Of a stretch of DNA of 54,447 bases, positions 40,592 through 49,070 are shown in pieces. The DNA comes from Bacillota bacterium. GTDB lineage: Bacteria; Bacillota; UBA4882; UBA8346. The notes beneath the pieces are model-generated. The model did not search any database. It had not been told where the DNA came from and saw nothing but the letters and a program-made list of their open reading frames with translations. The stretch is taken from the NCBI GenBank assembly GCA_023401925.1, contig JAEXDA010000061.1, positions 1-54,447 on the forward strand, written 5' to 3'. How positions within the stretch are numbered: position 1 is the first letter of the stretch; each line of letters starts with the position of its first letter. A program made the position numbers and the translations under genes.

Positions 40592-41800
40592 GTGCGATCT
40601 TCGTACATTATTCACACCGGGACGATCGTTCTTAGTCTGTTGATTCACGGTTTAGCGTGGAATCTTTATTTGCTAAATAAACCGATTGGAGTCCCTCTAT
40701 ACTGGGAAACGCAATTTTTGACCATCTTACTGATCTCGGCTTGTTTGGTTGTTTTGATTCATTTATTGACGATCCATTGGCTTAAGATCCTGGGCTTTGT
40801 TTTACGGAGTTTTTTAGCTTTAATCGTTATGAATTCAATGCCTGAACAAATGCCAATTTATGCTCCTTTAATTGCAGTGATTTTATTCGAGATATTTTTA
40901 GTCTCCTCCACCTGGATTGGAATGAGTTCCTCGCTATTTTTAATTTCCTTAATGACTTGGGAAAGATGTTTAACGAATCAAACTTGGGGTTATTTCCATG
41001 CCGGCCCCAGAATTACGGATTTTGTTCTGCCGTGGGGAGAGTGTGTTATTGCGATAATCGGTGGTATTTTGATTAGGGGATTATTAGACCAAGTAACTCA
41101 GCTTTCCATTCAAGTTGAGCAATTTCATCAATCCAATATCCGTCTGGTTGAAGCCAATTTAGGGCTCCAGGATTATACGGTACGCCACCAACGGGAAAGT
41201 ATTATGAATGAAAGAAACCGGATATCCCGTGAGATCCACGATTCTGTGGGATATATGTTGACAAATCTGATAGCAGTGCTTGATTATACCCGGGAGTTAA
41301 TTATCGCCGGCAAGGATCAAGCTTTAGATAAGTTGGATAGCGGGAGAGAACAAGCCAGAGAGGCTTTAGCGGAAGTAAGAAGGGCGGTCAGGGCACTGCG
41401 TCCTCCGATCGAAGTCAGTCATCTTCAGGCGATTTCAGCCTTGATTACTGCTTTCTCAGAAGTAACCAAAATTGAAGTTTCGGTTCATATGTCTGATTTG
41501 CCGGATAGTTTAACGGAAAAGATCGATTGGTTAATTTATCGGGTCATTCAGGAAGCGTTAACCAATACCTTTCGCCACGGACAAGCCAATCACGTATTTA
41601 TCAATGTTCATCAGAAAAATAAATTAATAAGCATTACGGTCAGGGATAACGGGTTAGGCTCATCCAATATTAAGTTGGGTTGTGGATTGACCGGCATCCA
41701 GGAGCGGGTAAAAGATTTGGGAGGGAGATTTGAGGTTGAGTCTGCGCCAAGTCAGGGTTTTGCTATCAAAATTCTAATTCCCTGGACCAAGGAAGAATAG
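40592..41800 (+). CDS. NarL-type sensor histidine kinase (HisKA_3)
   Basis: A 402-residue membrane sensor. About six hydrophobic stretches occupy residues 1-180 with little periplasmic domain, so the signal may be sensed within the membrane or via partners. A coiled region leads to the dimerisation and phospho-acceptor motif NERNRISREIHDSVGYMLTNLIAVLD (His about 214). The HATPase part has VIQEALTNTFRHGQANH and a GLGSSNIKLGCGLTGIQERVKDLGG glycine-rich lid. Start is GTG 40592 after AGGGGGAA. It phosphorylates the response regulator encoded just upstream. Confidence 0.9.
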   Translation: MRSSYIIHTGTIVLSLLIHGLAWNLYLLNKPIGVPLYWETQFLTILLISACLVVLIHLLTIHWLKILGFVLRSFLALIVMNSMPEQMPIYAPLIAVILFEIFLVSSTWIGMSSSLFLISLMTWERCLTNQTWGYFHAGPRITDFVLPWGECVIAIIGGILIRGLLDQVTQLSIQVEQFHQSNIRLVEANLGLQDYTVRHQRESIMNERNRISREIHDSVGYMLTNLIAVLDYTRELIIAGKDQALDKLDSGREQAREALAEVRRAVRALRPPIEVSHLQAISALITAFSEVTKIEVSVHMSDLPDSLTEKIDWLIYRVIQEALTNTFRHGQANHVFINVHQKNKLISITVRDNGLGSSNIKLGCGLTGIQERVKDLGGRFEVESAPSQGFAIKILIPWTKEE

Positions 41801-41855
41801 AAGTCATTGAATTCAGACATTTATAGGAACCATCGAATTGGCTGAAAATTATCGG

Positions 41856-41885
41856 ACCCATGACAATTGTCATGGGTTTGTTTGT
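41856..41885 (+). terminator. Perfect palindrome and T-rich tail after the two-component genes
   Basis: ACCCATGACAA/TTGTCATGGGT (41856-41877) is a perfect 22-bp palindrome followed by TTGTTTG. The centre has no loop bases, so it could be a protein-binding site or a terminator with an AATT loop. The remaining gap to 42184 shows no gene and no clear promoter. Confidence 0.55.
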
Positions 41886-42184
41886 GAGGTGATGACGATG
41901 GTTTTCAGTGTTTCCAGAGTATCTAAAATAAAAATTTTTGTTTTGATTTCCTGACCCATGACATTGATCACAAATTGTAACCAATAGTTTACTAAAAATT
42001 CATGACAGCAATCAGCAGCGGTAAATCTTGTTTAGCTGGTATAATTGAATATAGAGCATCTGGATTAATTGTTAAATATACTACATCCAGTAAGCCGGGG
42101 AGGTGATTGTAGAGTCGATAATTGTTGGAATTGTCGATTGCTATATCAAGTTTGTCGCTACGAAATAATATTAGGGGAGGAAGT

Positions 42185-43483
42185 ATGATGTCAAGAATGA
42201 AGAAATTTGTGTCTTGTTTTTTACTGTTCGGACTGGTTGCCGCAATGGTTTGCGGTTTAAGTACAGTTAATGCGGCGAAACAAATTACCTTGACAATCTG
42301 GGACTTCAAGTATGCCGACCCGGGCATGCACGCAGTGATGGTAAAAATCGACGACATGTTTATGAAAAAATATCCCAATGTTAAGGTGAATCATGTAGCC
42401 CAACCAAATGATCAATATTATCAACAATTGCGCGCGGCTGCCCAAGTGAATCAAGGACCGGATGTAGCCTTAATGCATGGCGCAAGAGGCGACGTGTACG
42501 AACTGGATCAGTTTGAAGTTCGACTGGACAAGTATATTAAATCCTGGCGCAAAGAAATTCCTGAGGACAGTTGGAAAGTCGCTGCCACCAACCGGGACTT
42601 TAAAAAAGGCATCAAATTAATCCCCATGACTTCCCAGGGTTTCGGTTTTTATTACAATAAAGCTTACTTCAAAAAGGTCGGCCTTGACCCCAATGCGCCT
42701 CCGAAAGATTGGAATTCGTTCCTGGCTGCTTGTGAGAAGTTAAAAGCTGCCGGTATTGTTCCGATTACCGGTGGACTGAGGGATTATACCGCTAACTTTA
42801 TGTTCCGTTGTTTAGCAGCCAATATTTACGGTAAAGATGTTGCCGGCTTAAAAACCGGAAAAGAAGGCTTTGCCAAAAATGCCGCTTTCAAAAAAGCAGC
42901 TGAGATGATGGTGGAATTAAAAAATAAAGGTTATTTTGATCCCAATGCCGGTTCCATTCCTTTCTTCATGGATGCCATCAATATGTTTGCCGCGGGTAAA
43001 GGCGCTATTTCCGTAGGCTTGCTCTCGGATGTAGCCAACTGGAGACAATTCAGCGATGCTCTCGGTAAAGATAATATCGGTTATTTCCCATCGATCAACT
43101 TTGCTGAAGCTAGAAATAAGGATATGCAATCATTTCAACCCGTTGGTATAGGCTATGCGGTTATGACTTGGTCCAAATACCAGGATCTGGCGGAGAAATA
43201 CGCTGAGTTTTATGCCCGGGGCGAAGGGGCACAAACCTTTGTCGCAGGTACCGGTGGATTATCTCCGAATACCAGTCTGGATACTGCGGCTTTAGGATAT
43301 CCAGTTTTAAAAGATATCAGCGGTTATCTGAAAAAGAATATTTCCGAAGATTACCAAACCTGGTTTATCGGTTCTTTTGAAGATGATTTTAACGCCGTTT
43401 CCCAAAAATTATTGATAACCGGAGAAATCACTCCTGACAAATTTGTTCAGGAAGTTGAAAAGGTTGCAGCACAACACAGATAA
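42185..43483 (+). CDS. ABC transporter extracellular sugar-binding protein (family 1), glycosidase cluster
   Basis: A 432-residue binding protein with a signal peptide (KKFVSCFLLFGLVAAMVCGLSTVNA) and a cleavage site VNA-AK. A Cys is present in AMVCG but the preceding residues do not make a lipobox. Mature motifs include ITLTIWDFKYADPGMHAVM, FMKKYPNVKVNHVAQPND, GPDVALMHGARGDVYELD, SQGFGFYYNKAYFKKVGLDPNAPPKDWNSFLAACEKL and WSKYQDLAEKYAEFY. Start is ATG 42185 after GGGGAGG. It belongs with the two permeases downstream and probably binds an alpha-linked oligosaccharide, given the GH36 and GH65 genes. Confidence 0.9.
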   Translation: MMSRMKKFVSCFLLFGLVAAMVCGLSTVNAAKQITLTIWDFKYADPGMHAVMVKIDDMFMKKYPNVKVNHVAQPNDQYYQQLRAAAQVNQGPDVALMHGARGDVYELDQFEVRLDKYIKSWRKEIPEDSWKVAATNRDFKKGIKLIPMTSQGFGFYYNKAYFKKVGLDPNAPPKDWNSFLAACEKLKAAGIVPITGGLRDYTANFMFRCLAANIYGKDVAGLKTGKEGFAKNAAFKKAAEMMVELKNKGYFDPNAGSIPFFMDAINMFAAGKGAISVGLLSDVANWRQFSDALGKDNIGYFPSINFAEARNKDMQSFQPVGIGYAVMTWSKYQDLAEKYAEFYARGEGAQTFVAGTGGLSPNTSLDTAALGYPVLKDISGYLKKNISEDYQTWFIGSFEDDFNAVSQKLLITGEITPDKFVQEVEKVAAQHR

Positions 43484-43514
43484 ACTATCATTGCGGTTCC
43501 TAAGGTAGTTTTCC

Positions 43515-43653
43515 GTCGCTTTCATTTCCTCCATGGGGATGAAAGCGGCACCTAATGCTATGTTGCTGTCAATTGGATAATAAATCATGAAGCAACTTAG
43601 CATTTCAGACCAATTTGCATTGTAAGTTGTTATATGTTTGAATGCAAATTGGT
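43515..43653 (+). promoter_or_regulatory. Two hairpins between binding protein and permease genes
   Basis: GTCGCTTTCAT (43515-43525) pairs with ATGAAAGCGGC (43539-43549, one G.U). Then ACCAATTTGCATT (43609-43621) pairs perfectly with AATGCAAATTGGT (43641-43653), followed by a TATAAAAT-like stretch. The first likely protects the binding-protein mRNA. The second may do likewise or mark an internal operator. Confidence 0.55.
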
Positions 43654-43689
43654 ATAAAATTCGCAACTATTGTCTTATTAAGGAGTTTG

Positions 43690-44583
43690 ATGGCTTTGAA
43701 AAAAACGAACTTACAAACTCAAGAAAAATGGGATGCTTATTGGTTAATTACACCATTGATGCTTCTTATCTCGGTATTCATCCTTTTCCCGGCGATTTCC
43801 AATTTTTATTACAGTTTTACCAATTGGAAGGGTTTCGGTTTGGTTAATTGGATTGGATTTGATAATTTTAGTACCATGTTTCAAGATGATAAATTTTGGC
43901 AGTCGATTCAAAATACCTTGTTATTAATTCTGTTCATCCCGGGAGGCGTTTTTATACCCTTATGTTTGGCGGCGTTGTTACGGGGCGGTCTTAAAGGCTG
44001 GAAATTTTTTCGATCGATTATCTATTTACCCAACGTTCTTGGTTATGTAATCTTGGGAATGATCTTCAACCTTTTTTTACGATCCAATGGCCCTTTGAAC
44101 GGCTTATTACAAATGGCCGGCCTTCATTCCTGGGCGCTCGATTGGCTGAATCGTCCCATTTTAGCGATAGTATCCTTAGGATTTGTCTATGGTATTTTAA
44201 TGCGAGTCGGGTTTGGCACCATTTATTTTTTAGCGGCTATGGGTGGAATTGATGAGCAATTGTATGAAGCGGCCCGGATTGACGGAGCCGGTTGGTGGAC
44301 CACCTTCTGGAAGATTACCTTGCCATCGATCCGGTTTAATATTGAATTTTTGATTGTGATGTCGGTGATTGAAAACGTAGCCCGCGCCTTTTCGTTTATT
44401 TATACCTTTAGCCATGGCGGACCCGGATACAGCACTTGTACCTTGGAATACGGGCTTTATAACCTTGGTTTTATCAACGGGAAAATGGGGTACGCCAGCG
44501 CCTGGGCGGTAGTTCTCTTCTTTATCTGCGCAATTATCGCTGTCATGCAAATTCGATTAATGAGGCGGCCTGAAAATGAATAA
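43690..44583 (+). CDS. ABC sugar transporter permease (MalF/LacF type)
   Basis: A 297-residue membrane protein with about six hydrophobic segments, beginning YWLITPLMLLISVFILFPAISNFYYSF. The EAA loop is YEAARIDGAGWWTTFWKITLPSI. VLGYVILGMIFNLFLRSNGPLNGLL is a typical mid-segment. ATG 43690 follows AAGGAG with a short 4-bp spacer; TTG 43696 is an alternative. It overlaps the next permease by 8 bp. As in the first importer, no dedicated ATPase gene is present. Confidence 0.88.
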   Translation: MALKKTNLQTQEKWDAYWLITPLMLLISVFILFPAISNFYYSFTNWKGFGLVNWIGFDNFSTMFQDDKFWQSIQNTLLLILFIPGGVFIPLCLAALLRGGLKGWKFFRSIIYLPNVLGYVILGMIFNLFLRSNGPLNGLLQMAGLHSWALDWLNRPILAIVSLGFVYGILMRVGFGTIYFLAAMGGIDEQLYEAARIDGAGWWTTFWKITLPSIRFNIEFLIVMSVIENVARAFSFIYTFSHGGPGYSTCTLEYGLYNLGFINGKMGYASAWAVVLFFICAIIAVMQIRLMRRPENE

Positions 44584-45394
44584 AAATGTAAAGTTGATCA
44601 TTTATATTGTATTAATAGTTACTGCGATTTTATCGATATACCCACTTTATCACGTATTGATAACCAGCTTTAAACAAGTCAACGAATATCTCGACAATCG
44701 GGTCATGCCACCGGCCCATTGGATCATCGATAACTATAAACTGGCAATCGATCAGAATTTGCTCTTTTATTTCAAAAATAATTTTATCCTGATTCCGGCG
44801 GCAATGTTTTTTTACTTATTTGTTTGTATTACCGCAGGCTTTGCATTCGGGCGGTTGCAATTTCGATTCCGACTCCCTTTATTTTTAATGGTGCTCTTTT
44901 TAATGATCTTTCCTCAGATGCTATTATCGATGCAAATCTTTCAATTATGCGCCAAATTTCATTTAACCAATTCCTATTGGGGCGTTATTTTGGTTTGGAC
45001 AGCCTATTTTGCCCCGTTCGGTACCTATATCATGTCTACTTATTTTAATACATTGCCTTATGAAATCATCGAATCCGCCCGTATCGACGGCGCAAGCACA
45101 TGGGGCATATTAACCCGGATTGCTACTCCCATGGCAATGCCGATGATGGGGATCTTAATCATTATTGGTTTTCAGTCCATGTGGAATGAATTGCCGTTTT
45201 CCTTGTTATTGCTTCAAAAAATGGAGATGCGCACCGTGACTATAGGTATCGCCATGATTCAAGGTCAATACGGTATTCCGGATACCATTCAATCGGCAGT
45301 AATCATGATAGCCGCAGTCATACCCATGTTGGTTTTTGTATTTTTCCAAAAATACATTGCCACGGGTACATTTTCCGGTGCCCTAAAAGGTTGA
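44576..45394 (+). CDS. ABC sugar transporter permease (MalG type)
   Basis: A 272-residue partner permease. It opens LIIYIVLIVTAILSIYPLYHVLITSFK, carries the EAA loop YEIIESARIDGASTWGILTRIATPMA, and ends KYIATGTFSGALKG, a common tail of this family. The start codon lies within the end of the preceding gene, so the two are translationally coupled. With gene 42185 it forms the importer for the glycosidase cluster. Confidence 0.9.
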   Translation: MNKNVKLIIYIVLIVTAILSIYPLYHVLITSFKQVNEYLDNRVMPPAHWIIDNYKLAIDQNLLFYFKNNFILIPAAMFFYLFVCITAGFAFGRLQFRFRLPLFLMVLFLMIFPQMLLSMQIFQLCAKFHLTNSYWGVILVWTAYFAPFGTYIMSTYFNTLPYEIIESARIDGASTWGILTRIATPMAMPMMGILIIIGFQSMWNELPFSLLLLQKMEMRTVTIGIAMIQGQYGIPDTIQSAVIMIAAVIPMLVFVFFQKYIATGTFSGALKG

Positions 45395-45427
45395 TATCTA
45401 TGAATTTAACTTTCATTGAAGATTTTT

Positions 45428-45470
45428 AACTGGCATGTTTCTTGCAAAGATCTGCCAGTTATATAATACA
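45428..45470 (+). promoter_or_regulatory. Hairpin and possible internal promoter before the PfkB gene
   Basis: AACTGGCA (45428-45435) pairs with TGCCAGTT (45453-45460), with TATAAT at 45461-45467 right behind it. The 205-bp gap thus may hold an internal promoter with a weak TTCTTG -35. The rest of the gap shows no gene. Confidence 0.4.
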
Positions 45471-45599
45471 CGATCGAATTCTTTCGATGAACAATATACA
45501 TGATACTTTCCAATTTACAATGGATAACGCAAGGGCGCGAAGTCAAGTTTGATACGTTCCAATACATTTACATTTATCAGAGGCGGAGAGCAACCAACT

Positions 45600-46487
45600 A
45601 TGAACCCTTATGACATTACCTTTTTAGGACACATGTGCTTTGATGAAATAACCCCTTATCAAGGAGAAACGAAAGTTTCTCCCGGCAGTGCCGTTTTATG
45701 CGGGGCAATGGTGGCGGCCAGGGTTGGCAAGAAAGTCGCAGTGGTTACCAAGATGGCTGAGAAAGATCAGGAAATCCTTATCCCCATGCAAAAATTGAAT
45801 ATCGATACATGCGTGATCCCGACTGCGGAGACCACTTTTGCCGTCGTCATCCATCCCACAGCCAACGTCGATGAGCGGCGTCTGATGATCCGAAAAAGCG
45901 CCGGACTATTCAAACTGGCAGAATTTCCTTCACTAAAAACCAAGTATCTGCATTTGGCCGGAATTTCCGATCAGGAATTCGATATGGACTTGATTTTGGG
46001 TTTAAAAGCCAAAGGGTATGATCTATCCGCCGATATGCAGAGCTTTGTCCGGCAAGTGGATTCGGTAACCCGCGAAATCGCTTTCAAAGACGTCCCCGGG
46101 AAACAGGCGATCGTCAAAGCAATGAGCAAGGTAAAATTGGATGTGGTGGAGGCTAAGGTTCTCACCGGAACCGATGATCTTGAAAAAGCCGCCATGCTAT
46201 TTGAAAGTTGGGGTTGCCCGGAGACCGTCATCACCCAGGCGGAGGGAGTTTTAGCCCGAGTGAACGGCAAAACCTATTACGAAAAGTTTTCCAATCGCAG
46301 CGTCGTTGGGCGAACCGGCCGGGGCGACACCACGTTTGCCGCCTATTTATCCTGGCGGATGGAGCATGATGTAACCCAATCGCTAAAATTCGCCGCGGCT
46401 TTGGTCTCTATCAAAATGGAAACGCCGGGACCGTTTCAGGGAACGTTGCAAGACGTTTATGACCGGGTGAAAGAATGCTATTTGTAA
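45600..46487 (+). CDS. PfkB-family kinase with GRGD variant motif
   Basis: A 295-residue PfkB-like kinase. The N-terminus is YDITFLGHMCFDEITPYQGETKVSPGSAVLCGAMVAARVGKKVAVVTKM. The catalytic region is VGRTGRGDTTFAAYLSWR, so the classical G-A-G-D is G-R-G-D; the catalytic Asp is kept. The Arg beside it is shared by a recognisable PfkB subgroup, some of which act on sugars other than ribose or fructose. ATG 45600 has GGCGGAGAG about 9 bp upstream; the longer frame to 45549 lacks a site. It may phosphorylate the sugar freed by the GH65 or GH36 enzyme. Confidence 0.83.
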   Translation: MNPYDITFLGHMCFDEITPYQGETKVSPGSAVLCGAMVAARVGKKVAVVTKMAEKDQEILIPMQKLNIDTCVIPTAETTFAVVIHPTANVDERRLMIRKSAGLFKLAEFPSLKTKYLHLAGISDQEFDMDLILGLKAKGYDLSADMQSFVRQVDSVTREIAFKDVPGKQAIVKAMSKVKLDVVEAKVLTGTDDLEKAAMLFESWGCPETVITQAEGVLARVNGKTYYEKFSNRSVVGRTGRGDTTFAAYLSWRMEHDVTQSLKFAAALVSIKMETPGPFQGTLQDVYDRVKECYL

Positions 46488-46682
46488 AACAGAGGTTCTG
46501 TATATAACTTTTTCACTGTAAGAATTGGTTTTAAAACTCTGCGCCACTGCGCCTCTGCGCGAGAATAAAAATGGACTTACAGGATCAACCATTATTGAAA
46601 ACAGAGCCTTAAAGAATAAAGACGTTTTTTGACAGGATTTACAGGATTAACTGGATTTATTTAACATAGGGGGATGTCGACG

Positions 46683-49025
46683 ATGCATTTATTTAAAACT
46701 TCCGAGAAATATTTTAAGGTTGACCCCTGGTTGGTGGTTGAGGAAGGGTTTGATCCGGCCAAAGCCAGACTGGCGGAGTCGATTTTTTCGGTGGCCAATG
46801 AATTTATGTGTGTCCGGGGATATTTCGAAGAAGGCTATTCCGGGGATCACCTTCTGGGCAGTTATTTCAGCCAGTTGTACGATATGATGGACATTAAGTA
46901 TCCTCAAAAGTTCAAAGGCTTCATCACCGAAGGCGCCACCATGATTAATGCCGTGGATTGGCTATACACCCGGATTACCCTCGACGGCGAAGAGCTGGAT
47001 TTGGCCAAGGTGAAGTTTTCAGACTTCAAGAGAACCCTCGATTTGCGTACCGCCACTTTAAAACGGGAATTTGTTTGGACTTCTTCACAAAATAAACAAT
47101 TGCGGATCACGTTCATACGGTTTACCGATATGGTAAATACGGCCCTGGGCTGTCAGAAAGTCATTTTTGAACCGTTGAATTTTTCCGGAGAGATCCAGAT
47201 CTGTTCCGGTTTGGACTTTGATACCATTTATGAACTGGCAGCGGGATGGGATCAAACCCAAGGGACCGGTTCCAGTTCCGAAAAGAATAGCGACTTGAAT
47301 TTCTGGACCTGTGAGAGAAAAGAGAAGGTCGGCGATATTTTTGCCATTCAGGCAGGCACCCGGCGTAGCGGGATTCAATTATTTTCCGGTTTCAGGCTGG
47401 ACTCCAACCAGGCTATCCAAACGGAAACCGTGGAAGGGGAAAAGTTCATCGGGGCCGAGTTTATCTTGAAGCTCACCCAAAACCAAGCCGCTTCTTTTGA
47501 AAAGATTGCGGTCAATCATTGGGAACAGACAAGCAGTACCGAGCAAGTCTGGACAGGGGGGCTCGACTTAGCGCGAAAATACACCCGGGTAACCTATGAA
47601 GGGGAACTTGTTGAGCATAACCGATGCTGGGCCGATTTCTGGCGGAAGATGGATATCGAAATCCAGGGTGATCCGGAGTTGCAACAAGGGGTTCGGTATT
47701 CTTTATTTGTCCTTTATATCAATTATCATGGGGAGAGCGAACAGCGAAATGTACTTTGCAAGCTTGGCGGGGAAGTCTATAATGGGGTCAATTTCTGGGA
47801 TACCGAAATTTATTGCCACCGGTTATATATGTTCCTCAATCCGGAGATTGCCCGGAAACTGTTGATGTACCGTTATCATTATCTTCCCAAGGCTTTGGAA
47901 AACGCCAAGCGGGTTGATCTGGAAGGCGCCCGCTATCCCTTCGCCACCATCACCGGGGTTGAAGAGATGGGCACCTGGCAGCATGTTGAGCTTGAAATCC
48001 ACCAGAATGAAGCGATATATTATGCAATCTGGCATTATGACAAAGTCTGCAAAGATAAAAAATTTCTTTACCATGAAGGAATCGAAATGCTGCTGCAAAT
48101 GTGCCGTTGTATGGCCAGCTGGGGCGGATGGAGCCCCAAAAAAGGCGACTTCGGATTTTATGGGGTCATGGGTCCGGACGAGTTCCATATGATGGTCAAT
48201 CACAACTGCTACACCAATTATCTTGGGAAAAAGATGTTTAACTATACCCTGGAAGTACTGGAGGAAATGAAACAAAAAGCTCTGGAACTTTATGAGCAGG
48301 CCGTAAAGAAAGTGCAACTATCTCCGGAAGAAACCGCGGAATGGAAGTGGATGGCCGATAAAATGCGGATTTTGAAGGACGAGGAAACGGGTATTTATGA
48401 GCAACATGACGGTTACTTTGATTTGCCCCATGTGGATGTTAAAAATATTCCCATGTCGGAGGTTCCCATCTACAAGCATTGGGCTTATATTAAAATTTTC
48501 CGTTTCAATATGGTTAAGCAGCCGGATTTTCTGAACTTACCCTACTTTTTCAGCCAGGACTTTACCATGGAGGAGAAAAAAGTTAATTATGAATTTTATG
48601 AAGCCCGGACCTCCCATGAATCGTCTCTATCTCCTTCCTTGCATGCGATTTTGGCGGCTGAGTTAGGGAAATTGGATGAAGCCTATAACTTTTTGGCTTA
48701 TGCCGCCCGGTTGGATCTGGATAATTATAACCGCAACACGGAACAGGGGATCCATTCGTCATCGGCGGCTGGGGTCTGGGCCGGTATGGTATCGGGTTTT
48801 GGGGGACTAAGAACCGATGCCGATGTGCTGATATTGAATCCCACCTTACCCCAACAATGGCAGTCGTTCCGGTTTAAAATTACCTATGCCGGGTCATTGC
48901 TGGAAGTATTCGTTACCAAAGCGGAAGCCGTTTTTAAGGTTCTTGAAGGAGATGCCGTTATTCTTGATGTTTACGGGGAAAAGGTAAACATTACGGCGGA
49001 AGGTGTAACCATCAAAAGAAAATAA
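46683..49025 (+). CDS. Glycoside hydrolase family 65 disaccharide phosphorylase-like protein
   Basis: A 780-residue GH65 protein, a family mainly of inverting phosphorylases that release beta-glucose 1-phosphate from alpha-glucosides (maltose, kojibiose, trehalose, nigerose and others). ANEFMCVRGYFEEGYSGDHLLGSYFSQLYD matches the N-terminal beta-sandwich, FWDTEIYCHRLYMFLNPEIARKLLMYRYHYLPKAL the (alpha/alpha)6 barrel, and the general acid is E500 in GPDEFHMMVNHNCYTN. HESSLSPSLHAILAAELG and GIHSSSAAGVWAGMVSGFGGL line the phosphate-binding side. No signal peptide, so it is cytoplasmic. ATG 46683 has AGGGGG 9 bp upstream; ATG 46674 would be too close. Confidence 0.92.
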   Translation: MHLFKTSEKYFKVDPWLVVEEGFDPAKARLAESIFSVANEFMCVRGYFEEGYSGDHLLGSYFSQLYDMMDIKYPQKFKGFITEGATMINAVDWLYTRITLDGEELDLAKVKFSDFKRTLDLRTATLKREFVWTSSQNKQLRITFIRFTDMVNTALGCQKVIFEPLNFSGEIQICSGLDFDTIYELAAGWDQTQGTGSSSEKNSDLNFWTCERKEKVGDIFAIQAGTRRSGIQLFSGFRLDSNQAIQTETVEGEKFIGAEFILKLTQNQAASFEKIAVNHWEQTSSTEQVWTGGLDLARKYTRVTYEGELVEHNRCWADFWRKMDIEIQGDPELQQGVRYSLFVLYINYHGESEQRNVLCKLGGEVYNGVNFWDTEIYCHRLYMFLNPEIARKLLMYRYHYLPKALENAKRVDLEGARYPFATITGVEEMGTWQHVELEIHQNEAIYYAIWHYDKVCKDKKFLYHEGIEMLLQMCRCMASWGGWSPKKGDFGFYGVMGPDEFHMMVNHNCYTNYLGKKMFNYTLEVLEEMKQKALELYEQAVKKVQLSPEETAEWKWMADKMRILKDEETGIYEQHDGYFDLPHVDVKNIPMSEVPIYKHWAYIKIFRFNMVKQPDFLNLPYFFSQDFTMEEKKVNYEFYEARTSHESSLSPSLHAILAAELGKLDEAYNFLAYAARLDLDNYNRNTEQGIHSSSAAGVWAGMVSGFGGLRTDADVLILNPTLPQQWQSFRFKITYAGSLLEVFVTKAEAVFKVLEGDAVILDVYGEKVNITAEGVTIKRK

Positions 49026-49070
49026 AGAAGTCAGCTATCTTGTTTCTTGGAGTAATGGGGGATAATTTGA

